Below, in pieces: positions 1 to 7,691 of a DNA stretch of 64,000 nucleotides. The stretch is from Oscillatoriales cyanobacterium PMM_0080. GTDB taxonomy: Bacteria > Cyanobacteriota > Cyanobacteriia > Cyanobacteriales > Microcoleaceae. The notes under the pieces were generated by a model that was given only the letters and a program-made list of their open reading frames with translations, was not told the origin of the DNA and searched no databases. The position numbers and the translations under genes were made by a program. The first letter of the stretch is position 1; each line of letters starts with the position of its first letter. The stretch spans positions 16,386 through 80,385 of the forward strand of contig CASBQF010000066.1 of assembly GCA_949127775.1 (NCBI GenBank), in the 5' to 3' direction.

Positions 1-116
1 TCTGACTCCAATTCCAACATGGCCTCGATATAGCCAGCAGCACTTTCGGGGGTTTTTAGAGAAGAAATCAAGTATTCGTGGTAGCTTCTAGTTGTTGGCA
101 GTTTGAGTTCTTTCAT
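1..116 (-). CDS. Antitoxin of a HigBA/RelBE-like pair (partial, truncated by window edge)
   Basis: Reverse-strand reading from ATG at 116: MKELKLPTTRSYHEYLISSLKTPESAAGYIEAMLELES, open to the window edge. It overlaps the end of the toxin ORF by 29 nt. Confidence 0.65.
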   Translation of the reverse strand, partial: MKELKLPTTRSYHEYLISSLKTPESAAGYIEAMLELES

Positions 117-432
117 AATCTCTCCAGTATTTTTTAGCTTGGCTAATATCTCGTTCTTGAGTGCTTTTATCACCGCCACATAGCAGCAACACAACTGTTA
201 ACCCGACTTGTCCAAAATAAACCCGATAGCCTGGGCCATAATCAATTTTAAGTTCATAAACTGCCGCTCCTACTGAGCGATAATCTCCCAGATTGCCAAG
301 CTCAACTCGCCTCAGTCGCTTCTTGATTTTAGATACAGTTTTAGTATCTTGAAGGGAATCAAGCCATCCTTCAAAGGGACTTGTCCCGTCGGCTTTGAGG
401 TAGTTTTGTACTTCTCGTGGTTGAGCTTCCAT
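88..432 (-). CDS. RelE/HigB-like addiction module toxin (Gp49-like family)
   Basis: 114 aa. YELKIDYGPGYRVYFGQVGLTVVLLLCGGDKSTQERDISQAKKYWRDY is typical of phage-derived Gp49-like/HigB killer proteins. Confidence 0.85.
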   Translation of the reverse strand: MEAQPREVQNYLKADGTSPFEGWLDSLQDTKTVSKIKKRLRRVELGNLGDYRSVGAAVYELKIDYGPGYRVYFGQVGLTVVLLLCGGDKSTQERDISQAKKYWRDYERTQTANN

Positions 433-582
433 AATTTTAACATAGGCAATCAGGATTTTAATGGGAGCGATCGTGTGTCATTTCACTACTTTTTGCAAGA
501 GTATCCTAGCATAACTTGAGCTACCTGATTCATAGTAGCCTCATCGTTTATTATTTAGAAAATGAGTGCTTAAGGGACGATT

Positions 583-1224
583 TTAGACTGAGGTTTCTTC
601 TTTGATACGAGTCGAATAATATTGTTTCATAGATTCTTGAGAAATAATGGCATGACAAGATTCGTCTCTGGGTATATTCCCTCTCGCTTCTAGCCAAGGC
701 ATTTCATCGCAAATCATTCGTTCCAAAGTTTCATCATCATCTTCAAAATAGGCATCTGCAACTTCTTCCAGAAATTCCCCTATTTCTTCAGAAAGTTTCG
801 GTTGTTCGATTTTATCTGCAATTTGTTCACAGCTAAATTGGCTTTGATACTTCTCTAGTAAATCAGGAATCACCGGGCCGTGAACCCACGCTTGAAAATC
901 CGCATTAAAGAGTGGCATTCCATAAATTGCCAAATGCCAAGCTTGAGCGTAATACACGAGTTTTTGTAGCTTGTAGACGTTGATTTCTACATCGGATTGC
1001 GAGGCTAACCAAATGAAATAATTTGCAATCTCGCGATCGCTCAGTGTTTCCAAATTGGTTGGAACTGCAATAATTTTCAGTTGACCCTTAGCTAGATGTT
1101 CCAATAGTTCAGAAACAGACAAATTGAATTGTTCAGCAATTTGCTCAACTTTTTGCCAGACTGGATAATTTACAGTTACTTGATATTCAGTTTTGATTGA
1201 AGGAGCTTGGGTCATGGCTAGCAT
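583..1224 (-). CDS. Panacea-domain (SocA-like, DUF4065) protein with N-terminal extension
   Basis: VYKLQKLVYYAQAWHLAIYGMPLFNADFQAWVHGPVIPDLLEKY matches the Panacea/SocA signature. Confidence 0.8.
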   Translation of the reverse strand: MLAMTQAPSIKTEYQVTVNYPVWQKVEQIAEQFNLSVSELLEHLAKGQLKIIAVPTNLETLSDREIANYFIWLASQSDVEINVYKLQKLVYYAQAWHLAIYGMPLFNADFQAWVHGPVIPDLLEKYQSQFSCEQIADKIEQPKLSEEIGEFLEEVADAYFEDDDETLERMICDEMPWLEARGNIPRDESCHAIISQESMKQYYSTRIKEETSV

Positions 1225-1258
1225 TTCTTAGCGTTGACTAAAATAATTATAGAAAACC

Positions 1259-1394
1259 CGGCGGTTGAAACCGCGTCTATACAGACAAAACCCGCCTCCG
1301 CGGGTTGAAGAAAATACGGTAGTTGAAATCATGTTATCTTATTCAGTCCCTCTGAGCTCGGACATCGTTTGTATAGACGCGGTTTCAACCGCCG
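1259..1394. repeat. 136-bp MITE-like element with perfect 24-bp terminal inverted repeats
   Basis: CGGCGGTTGAAACCGCGTCTATAC at 1259-1282 and its exact reverse complement at 1371-1394. Confidence 0.85.
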
Positions 1395-1403
1395 TCTGGT
1401 TTT

Positions 1404-2585
1404 TTATTTCTGCTTCCAATATTGACAGGCCGCATAGGCCAAGGTGACAGCGCCGGTCACAATGGCGGCTTCATCCACCTCAAACTGCGGGTGATGGAGG
1501 GGATAGTTAGGTTTATCAGCCAATCCTACTCCCAAGCGAAACATCGTTCCCGGCGCGTGTTCTAAATACATTGAAAAATCTTCCGCGCCGAGGGATGGTT
1601 CTGGTAAAATTTGAACGCGCGATCGACCTAAAGCTTCTAAAGCCGCACCTTCGAGTAATTGCGTCAGTTTAGGATCATTTTGGACTCCGGGCACGCCGCG
1701 CTTGTAGGTGAGTTCGTACTTAGCGCCGTAAGTCGCGCAGACACTCGATACAATTTGTTCGATCCAAGCCGGCAGTTTTTCGTGGGTTTCGGGATGTAGC
1801 GATCGCACCGTGCCCAATAATTTTACGCGATCGGCAATCACGTTTGGTGCACGTCCGCCGCTAATTTGCCCGATCGTCAAAACCACAGGCCTCAAAGGAT
1901 TTTGCGTGCGACTAATCGCCTGCTGCAAAGTAGTAATAATCTGAGAAGCGATCCAAATTGCATCGATCGCCTCGTGGGGACGCGCACCGTGGCCGGATTC
2001 GCCCATCACAATCAATTCTAGGTCATCCGCCGCAGCAGTCAGTGCCCCGTGGCGGATACCGATACAACCGCCCGGAATCGTCGGAAAAACGTGCACTCCG
2101 AGGATGCCATCAACATCTTGCATCGCCCCATCTGCAATCATCCAGCGAGCACCTTGAGCAATCTCTTCCGCCGGCTGAAACAAGAAACGGACGTTACCGG
2201 GTAATTTTTCTTTTAACTCAGACAATATCATCGCTGCACCCAAACCGACTGTGGTGTGGATGTCGTGGCCGCAGGCGTGCATCACTCCCTCGTTGCGGGA
2301 GGCAAATTCTAGGTTAGTACGTTCTTGAATCGGCAAAGCGTCCATATCCGTGCGAATTGCCAGCCAGCGGGACTCGTTGCTGTTACCTTTGAGTTCGCCG
2401 AGGACTCCTGTTTTGCCGATTCCTTCCGTGGCGCGGACTCCCCTGGAAGCGAGGACTCCGGCTACATAGGCGGCGGTTTGATATTCTTTGCCGCTGAGCT
2501 CGGGGTTTGAGTGGATGTGGCGACGGATTTCGATTAAGCGGGGGGCGAGGGTGGCTGCTAGTTCTTGGATGCGGGCAAGAAGCAT
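1404..2585 (-). CDS. M20-family amidohydrolase (N-acyl amino acid / hippurate hydrolase type)
   Basis: 393 aa. RRHIHSNPELSGKEYQTAAYV, TDMDALPIQE, MHACGHDIHTT and PSLGAEDFSMYLE motifs. Confidence 0.92.
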   Translation of the reverse strand: MLLARIQELAATLAPRLIEIRRHIHSNPELSGKEYQTAAYVAGVLASRGVRATEGIGKTGVLGELKGNSNESRWLAIRTDMDALPIQERTNLEFASRNEGVMHACGHDIHTTVGLGAAMILSELKEKLPGNVRFLFQPAEEIAQGARWMIADGAMQDVDGILGVHVFPTIPGGCIGIRHGALTAAADDLELIVMGESGHGARPHEAIDAIWIASQIITTLQQAISRTQNPLRPVVLTIGQISGGRAPNVIADRVKLLGTVRSLHPETHEKLPAWIEQIVSSVCATYGAKYELTYKRGVPGVQNDPKLTQLLEGAALEALGRSRVQILPEPSLGAEDFSMYLEHAPGTMFRLGVGLADKPNYPLHHPQFEVDEAAIVTGAVTLAYAACQYWKQK

Positions 2586-2757
2586 GAATTTTGTTGGGAG
2601 AGCTTTAATTTACTAGGGTAACGCAAATGCTTGGGTGTGACACTGAAGATTTTTTTACCGCAGAGGCCGCAGAGGACGCAGAGAGAAGAGGGAAAAGAGT
2701 GTTAGGTAGAGATGGGGAATAGGAGTCTATATTGTAGGTTTGAATGCGGTTTTTTAG

Positions 2758-4236
2758 TTGAGAATTATTTGTATGATTAGTTTTGGATTGTGGAATTTGT
2801 TTATGATCATTACAATCGCTTTCTTGCTAAATCGTAATTTGCGATTAGACTGCGACCGAAAAGCATGGCAAGATTTTGTGTTTTTCAAACATCCTTTTAT
2901 CCAAAAATTGAGTCATTTTTTTTCTAGATCTATCGTTAACTTTATTTGCCAAGCAGTGCTTGTATTAATTCTCACCAGATTTCTGTGTTATGCAGGTTGG
3001 TTGGTTTACGATTTGACTCATCGATCCGATCCGCCTTACTGGGATTTTAAGTGGTTTTATGTGGCGAGTAAATTAGCTCATCAGCATTTAAGTCCGTTTA
3101 ATATCGAGGTATTTAACAAAGGTTTTTGTAGCATCACCAATGTGTGTGGGTTAATTCCATCTTTTGTTTATCCACCTAATGTCATTCCTCTGATCTGGTT
3201 TCTTGGTTATTTTCCGATGAAGGCTGCATTCAACTTTTGGATTGTACTGCACCTTATTGCCACAGGTGTTGTTTTATGGGGAACGAATATCCTGTTAGAG
3301 TGGAAGTCACGAGCTTTTAGGACTATTTGCAGTATGTTAGTGATATTTATCTATGGTTTTGTCTTCGATCTACAAGTCGGCAATGTGGCAACTTTTATTG
3401 CTGTTTTGCTATTGTGGATGTTTATCTTAGCTCGAAATAATCTGGATTTGCCCGCAGGAGTTTTATTAGGAATTGCTCTGTTTAAACCGACATTGGTTAT
3501 ATTATTTATTCCCTATTTTTTGATAAAAAAACGGTTTTATCTAGTTTTTGTATCGATAATTACGGCGATTTGTCTAGCACTGACTGGTTTGGCTATATCG
3601 GGTAATTCTGTAACAGGCTTTCTACAAGATGCTATTCGTGGATTTCCACTCTGGCTGAACGATCCATCGAATAATCCTTATATTTCGATGAGTCGCATTG
3701 ATTTAAGAGTTTTGGGGCCGAGATTTTTTCCCGATAGTCCATTTGTGGCTAAGCTATTCTCTGACTTAATTATTCTACTGTTAGTTGGTTTAGTCAGTTG
3801 GTATTTTTATAGAAAACAATCTCGCACTGCTTGGTCAAAAAATATTGATTTATCTGAAATGGTGTTAGTTTCCTGTTTGAGTATTGGCATCAACTATTCT
3901 CAGCCAACGAGTTCTGTGATGCTAGCACCTGCGGTAGTCTTTTTGCTCAACGACTTATATTTTCAGATTAAATATTGTGTCTTTTCTGGCAAAAGAATGT
4001 CTATTTGGTTATTGGGAGTTGGCTGTATTTTGATGCAAACCGCAGTGATTTATGGCGGGTTATTGGTATTTTTCGGCAAGCGCTGGAACTGGAAGGGTGG
4101 GGAATTGCCTTATTTGTTGAAAGTAACTGTTTTTTCACTACCTAGTTATGCCATTTTAGGGATTACTTTGAGTGTTTTAGTTTTAGCAATTACATCTATT
4201 GGTCAAAAACAGGTTGGTGAATTTGACCGATCGTAG
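2758..4236 (+). CDS. Membrane glycosyltransferase, GT87/DUF2029-like
   Basis: Polytopic 492 aa protein. WDFKWFYVASKLAHQHLSPFN and NVATFIAVLLLW..GIALFKPTLVILFIPYFLIKKR resemble GT87. ORF starts with TTG; ATG at 2773 is an alternative start. Confidence 0.72.
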   Translation: MRIICMISFGLWNLFMIITIAFLLNRNLRLDCDRKAWQDFVFFKHPFIQKLSHFFSRSIVNFICQAVLVLILTRFLCYAGWLVYDLTHRSDPPYWDFKWFYVASKLAHQHLSPFNIEVFNKGFCSITNVCGLIPSFVYPPNVIPLIWFLGYFPMKAAFNFWIVLHLIATGVVLWGTNILLEWKSRAFRTICSMLVIFIYGFVFDLQVGNVATFIAVLLLWMFILARNNLDLPAGVLLGIALFKPTLVILFIPYFLIKKRFYLVFVSIITAICLALTGLAISGNSVTGFLQDAIRGFPLWLNDPSNNPYISMSRIDLRVLGPRFFPDSPFVAKLFSDLIILLLVGLVSWYFYRKQSRTAWSKNIDLSEMVLVSCLSIGINYSQPTSSVMLAPAVVFLLNDLYFQIKYCVFSGKRMSIWLLGVGCILMQTAVIYGGLLVFFGKRWNWKGGELPYLLKVTVFSLPSYAILGITLSVLVLAITSIGQKQVGEFDRS

Positions 4237-4353
4237 TCGATGTCTAATGATTGCGGAGGGCGATGGCTGTCGCCTCAGCTATCGCCTATGCACTTTTTGA
4301 TGTGAATTGCGATCGCGCTTTGTCAAGTTAAAATCGCTTTTTCACAATAATTA

Positions 4354-4920
4354 TTAATGAATGCAAGAGTTACGGTAGTAATAAAAGCCACTTTTTTTGT
4401 GATACAAAACCCAGCCAGTATAACAGTCGATCGGCGGTTGACCAAATTTGTTTTTAGGCCAGATCGAACCGTAGGGCCCTGGCCCGCCATCTCCGCAGCG
4501 CAGATGTGCAGTATCTGTCAGTATTTCTCGATCTATTTTAGCATTTCCAAACATGGGAATTATGCCTAATAATTTATCAGAGTTCTCAGTTTGTTCCAAA
4601 AACCAAGCTTGAATCATTTTAAAACTTTCCGGGGAACAAGTCGATAAACTTTTCGGTAAAGGTTTGTCATCTTGATAATTAGCCGTGGTACGCACTCGCA
4701 TCCAAATATCTTGCCCTGATTTCGGCCAAATATAACCGCTTCCAGTGACTAAATCTCCGATTACTAGATGTTGATCCTTTACAAATGGAAATTGGTCATT
4801 ATATAATTTCTCGCCTCCAACTGGTTGAGGAATATCTAGAACAAATGCCACAAATATAAGTCCAATTAAGGCGATTGGAATACCGCATAAAATTCCGATC
4901 GCCAATACAACTTTTTTCAT
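4354..4920 (-). CDS. Hypothetical protein with N-terminal TM/signal anchor
   Basis: 188 aa with hydrophobic N-terminus KVVLAIGILCGIPIALIGLIFVAFVLDI; no family recognised. Confidence 0.6.
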   Translation of the reverse strand: MKKVVLAIGILCGIPIALIGLIFVAFVLDIPQPVGGEKLYNDQFPFVKDQHLVIGDLVTGSGYIWPKSGQDIWMRVRTTANYQDDKPLPKSLSTCSPESFKMIQAWFLEQTENSDKLLGIIPMFGNAKIDREILTDTAHLRCGDGGPGPYGSIWPKNKFGQPPIDCYTGWVLYHKKSGFYYYRNSCIH

Positions 4921-5222
4921 AATTTTATCTTTTATTTAATGGTTAATTTGGCTTCGCTAGTGCGATCGCCCATTTTCCCTGTTATCGTCACAGTTCCCGA
5001 TCGCAGCGCTTGTTTCACTGTCTTCTCCATCAATGTCTCTTCAGAGGTTAATTGTCTGTAATGGCGATCGATCTAGCTTTGTATGCCAAAAACAAAATTG
5101 GCATAGGGTTTGATCGAGTATATTTAAATTTAGATAATGAAGCAAATAGAATCAAAAATTGTGAATGGAAATCAGATATTATTCTTGAGACTTGATAAGT
5201 TGTAATTAGTAGTCAGGGCGCA

Positions 5223-6431
5223 ATGGATAAATGGCTTGCGGTGGTAGGGATTGGCGAAGACGGACTTTTGGGATTGAGCCCGATCGCCCTTTCGTTACTC
5301 GATCGCGCTAAAATCATTGTCGGCGGCGCGCGCCACCTCGCAATGCTACCCACCGACGACACCCGCGAAAAATTAGTTTGGGCTTCACCACTGCAAACAA
5401 CCGTTGACGACATCATCAGCCGTCGCGGAGAGTCTGTCTGCGTGCTCGCAAGCGGCGATCCGATGTGTCACGGAATTGGTGTCACGTTGTCGCGCCAAAT
5501 TCCCATTTCGGAAATGACTGTGATTCCCGCAGCCTCGGCTTTCAGCCTTGCTTGCGCGCGTTTGGGCTGGGCTTTGGCGGATGTTGAGACTTTCAGTTTA
5601 ACCAATCGCCCAGTTTCATCGATCGCCCTTAGTTTCTCTCCCGGTGCACGCTTGCTAGTCTTGAGTGCCGATCGACATACAGCGGGAAAGGTCGCCGAAT
5701 TGTTGACACAGCGGGGGTTTGGCAGCAGTTTGATGACTGTGTTCGAGCGGATGTCGGGGGATGCGGAACGGCGGATTGAGGGGCTTGCAGCAGCTTGGAA
5801 TATGCCGGATTTGGATGATTTGAATGCGATCGCGATCGCAGTTGTAGCCGATCGTGAAACTCTGCTGATTCCCCGCACCTCCGGCTTACCGGATGCAGCC
5901 TATCGCCACGATGGACAGTTGACCAAACGGGAGATTCGAGCCGTTACTCTGTCAACTTTGGCGCCGATTCCGGGTGAGTTGCTGTGGGATGTGGGCGCGG
6001 GTTGTGGCTCGATCGCGATTGAGTGGATGCGGAGTCATCGGAGTTGTCGGGCGATCGCGATCGAGCGTCATCCAACTAGACTGGAATACATTGCCGAAAA
6101 CGCCTCTAATTTGGGTGTTCCTGAGCTCAAAATCGTGGCGGGAGACGCACCCGAAGCTTTGGCAAATTTGCCTCAACCAAATGCTATTTTCATCGGCGGC
6201 GGTGTCACCGCAGAAGCTTTGCTGGAAACCTGTTGGAATGCTTTAGGTGAAGGCGGCCGTTTGGTGGTTAATGCGGTGACGATTGAGAGCGAACTTACGG
6301 TGCTGCAATGGCATTCTTTGCACGGCGGAGAGTTGATTAGAATTGGGATTCAGCGGGTTGGTGCGATCGGCTCTTTTCAGGGTTGGAAACCGCTAGCACC
6401 GGTGACTCAGTGGGCGGTAGTTAAGAGATGA
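5223..6431 (+). CDS. cobL: Precorrin-6Y C5,15-methyltransferase (fused CbiE-CbiT)
   Basis: CbiE-like N-terminus (VVGIGEDGLLGLSPIALSLLDRAKIIVGGARHL) and CbiT-like C-terminus (LWDVGAGCGSIAIEWMRSHRSCRAIAIERHP). Confidence 0.93.
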   Translation: MDKWLAVVGIGEDGLLGLSPIALSLLDRAKIIVGGARHLAMLPTDDTREKLVWASPLQTTVDDIISRRGESVCVLASGDPMCHGIGVTLSRQIPISEMTVIPAASAFSLACARLGWALADVETFSLTNRPVSSIALSFSPGARLLVLSADRHTAGKVAELLTQRGFGSSLMTVFERMSGDAERRIEGLAAAWNMPDLDDLNAIAIAVVADRETLLIPRTSGLPDAAYRHDGQLTKREIRAVTLSTLAPIPGELLWDVGAGCGSIAIEWMRSHRSCRAIAIERHPTRLEYIAENASNLGVPELKIVAGDAPEALANLPQPNAIFIGGGVTAEALLETCWNALGEGGRLVVNAVTIESELTVLQWHSLHGGELIRIGIQRVGAIGSFQGWKPLAPVTQWAVVKR

Positions 6432-6492
6432 AAGGCGATCGATAGTTAGATTGGTGGGTGGGATGGCGATCGCTTTGTTTGATACTTTTGAC

Positions 6493-6894
6493 TTACTGAC
6501 GCAGCCAGACAATTTGAGACTGTTGTGCCAAAGAATCAGCAAGAAAATCAGCTTGTTCACCATCGTCTTCAGCGTAAGGTAGATGTATGATTTCAGCGTG
6601 AGAGATAGAATCAGGAATTACATCTAAGCCTAACTCGCGGATGCTTGCTACTTCCAGTCGAGCAACTCCATAACACTTTTTGAATCTTGCAGCACATTGT
6701 TCGGCAGTAAAAACACTAGCAATGTTCACAGAAAGACCTCGTTCATTTTTATCTTGACGCAAGTAGTAAGCTTCAGATTCAACCAATCCAGTATCTTCAT
6801 TAATCCACTGTTTCCGCAGCAATGCTCGATAGACGCTTTCACTGTTAAGTAGTGGTTGAAACTCTGACTCACTGTCAGGAGGTTGTTCATTCAT
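6493..6894 (-). CDS. Conserved-looking hypothetical protein, second gene of a translationally overlapping pair
   Basis: 133 aa. Its ATG overlaps the stop of 6891-7304 by 4 nt. Confidence 0.65.
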   Translation of the reverse strand: MNEQPPDSESEFQPLLNSESVYRALLRKQWINEDTGLVESEAYYLRQDKNERGLSVNIASVFTAEQCAARFKKCYGVARLEVASIRELGLDVIPDSISHAEIIHLPYAEDDGEQADFLADSLAQQSQIVWLRQ

Positions 6895-7304
6895 ACTCGA
6901 TTAAACCAGTTTAGCCGATCGACTAATGTTGCTGCGGAGATTAAGTTTTCTGAACCGTGTTCATCACCTTGGCGATGATAAATACGAATTGGCTGTTCAT
7001 CAGTAAAGGGACAAAACAACCGGACTTTACGAGCAGGCTGTATACTTGTCCAAGTGAGGCTAACCCCGCCTTGATGGTCGGTACAAACTGATGCTTTGGG
7101 AAATGTTATTCCCATCAGAGAATGTGCTTCTATAACTAAGTTAACTGCTGTTTTGAAAGCGCGGTCGCTGGGTTTTAAAGTGCCGTATTCATCTTCATCT
7201 TCATCTCCTTCATAAAGTTCGACGAGACGCTTGAGAGTGATAGTGAAGCCTGAGCCATTATTATTGCTACTGCTATGATGTACAACTTCCTTAGCTATAG
7301 TCAT
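6891..7304 (-). CDS. Conserved-looking hypothetical protein, first gene of an overlapping pair
   Basis: 137 aa. Its ATG overlaps the stop codon of the upstream PIN stub. Confidence 0.65.
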   Translation of the reverse strand: MTIAKEVVHHSSSNNNGSGFTITLKRLVELYEGDEDEDEYGTLKPSDRAFKTAVNLVIEAHSLMGITFPKASVCTDHQGGVSLTWTSIQPARKVRLFCPFTDEQPIRIYHRQGDEHGSENLISAATLVDRLNWFNRV

Positions 7305-7390
7305 AAGATAAATCTCTTGCTGATGGAAGGTTCGCCCCGAAATGCACTAATTAGAACACCTGAATCCAGATAAGTTAGTTTATCAGACAC
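7301..7390 (-). pseudogene. Truncated PIN-domain (VapC-like) toxin, N-terminal 29 codons only
   Basis: GTG start overlapping the stop of 7383-7625. Translates to (V/M)SDKLTYLDSGVLISAFRGEPSISKRFIL*, i.e. the first beta strand/first Asp of a PIN domain, then stops. Confidence 0.65.
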
Positions 7391-7625
7391 CGTAGCCACC
7401 TCGACGATCGGCAATTTCTTGCTCTAACTCCACTTCATTGAGGAGTTTCATACCGTTAGCGATCGCCCGTTGGCGAAGTTTCCACAGGGTTTGACCGAGT
7501 TGTGTTTTGGGGGTAAATTCAGGTGAAGATTTGAGCGCTAGAGCTTGGGTAAACTGAAGAACTTTTGCGCGATCGGCGGGGGCAAGTTCGCGCCAGTATT
7601 GTAGGAGGATTTTTTCGGGAGGCAT
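7383..7625 (-). CDS. Antitoxin-like small protein upstream of a PIN toxin
   Basis: 80 aa, PEKILLQYWRELAPADRAKVLQFTQAL. Position and GTG overlap with the PIN stub are typical of a VapB-type partner. Confidence 0.6.
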   Translation of the reverse strand: MPPEKILLQYWRELAPADRAKVLQFTQALALKSSPEFTPKTQLGQTLWKLRQRAIANGMKLLNEVELEQEIADRRGGYGV

Positions 7626-7691
7626 GGAAAACTTTTGGGAGTGAATGTATAATCTATTTTAATCTTTTTGCTAACAATTGCCAACCGAAAT

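Noticed and set aside
1033-1040. GCGATCGC (HIP1) and related GCGATCG words throughout
   Set aside because: HIP1 is a well-known highly iterated palindrome in many cyanobacteria; not new.
1265-1447. 60-aa plus-strand ORF
   Set aside because: Consists mostly of the 136-bp inverted-repeat element plus the antisense end of the amidohydrolase.
2652-2690. CCGCAGAGGCCGCAGAGGACGCAGAGA repeats
   Set aside because: Common cyanobacterial short tandem repeat; no additional structure seen.
4930-5065. Short minus-strand frame DRHYRQLTSEETLMEKTVKQALRSGTVTITGKMGDRTSEAKLTIK*
   Set aside because: Could be a gene remnant, but it is only about 45 codons with an upstream stop and no recognised homology.
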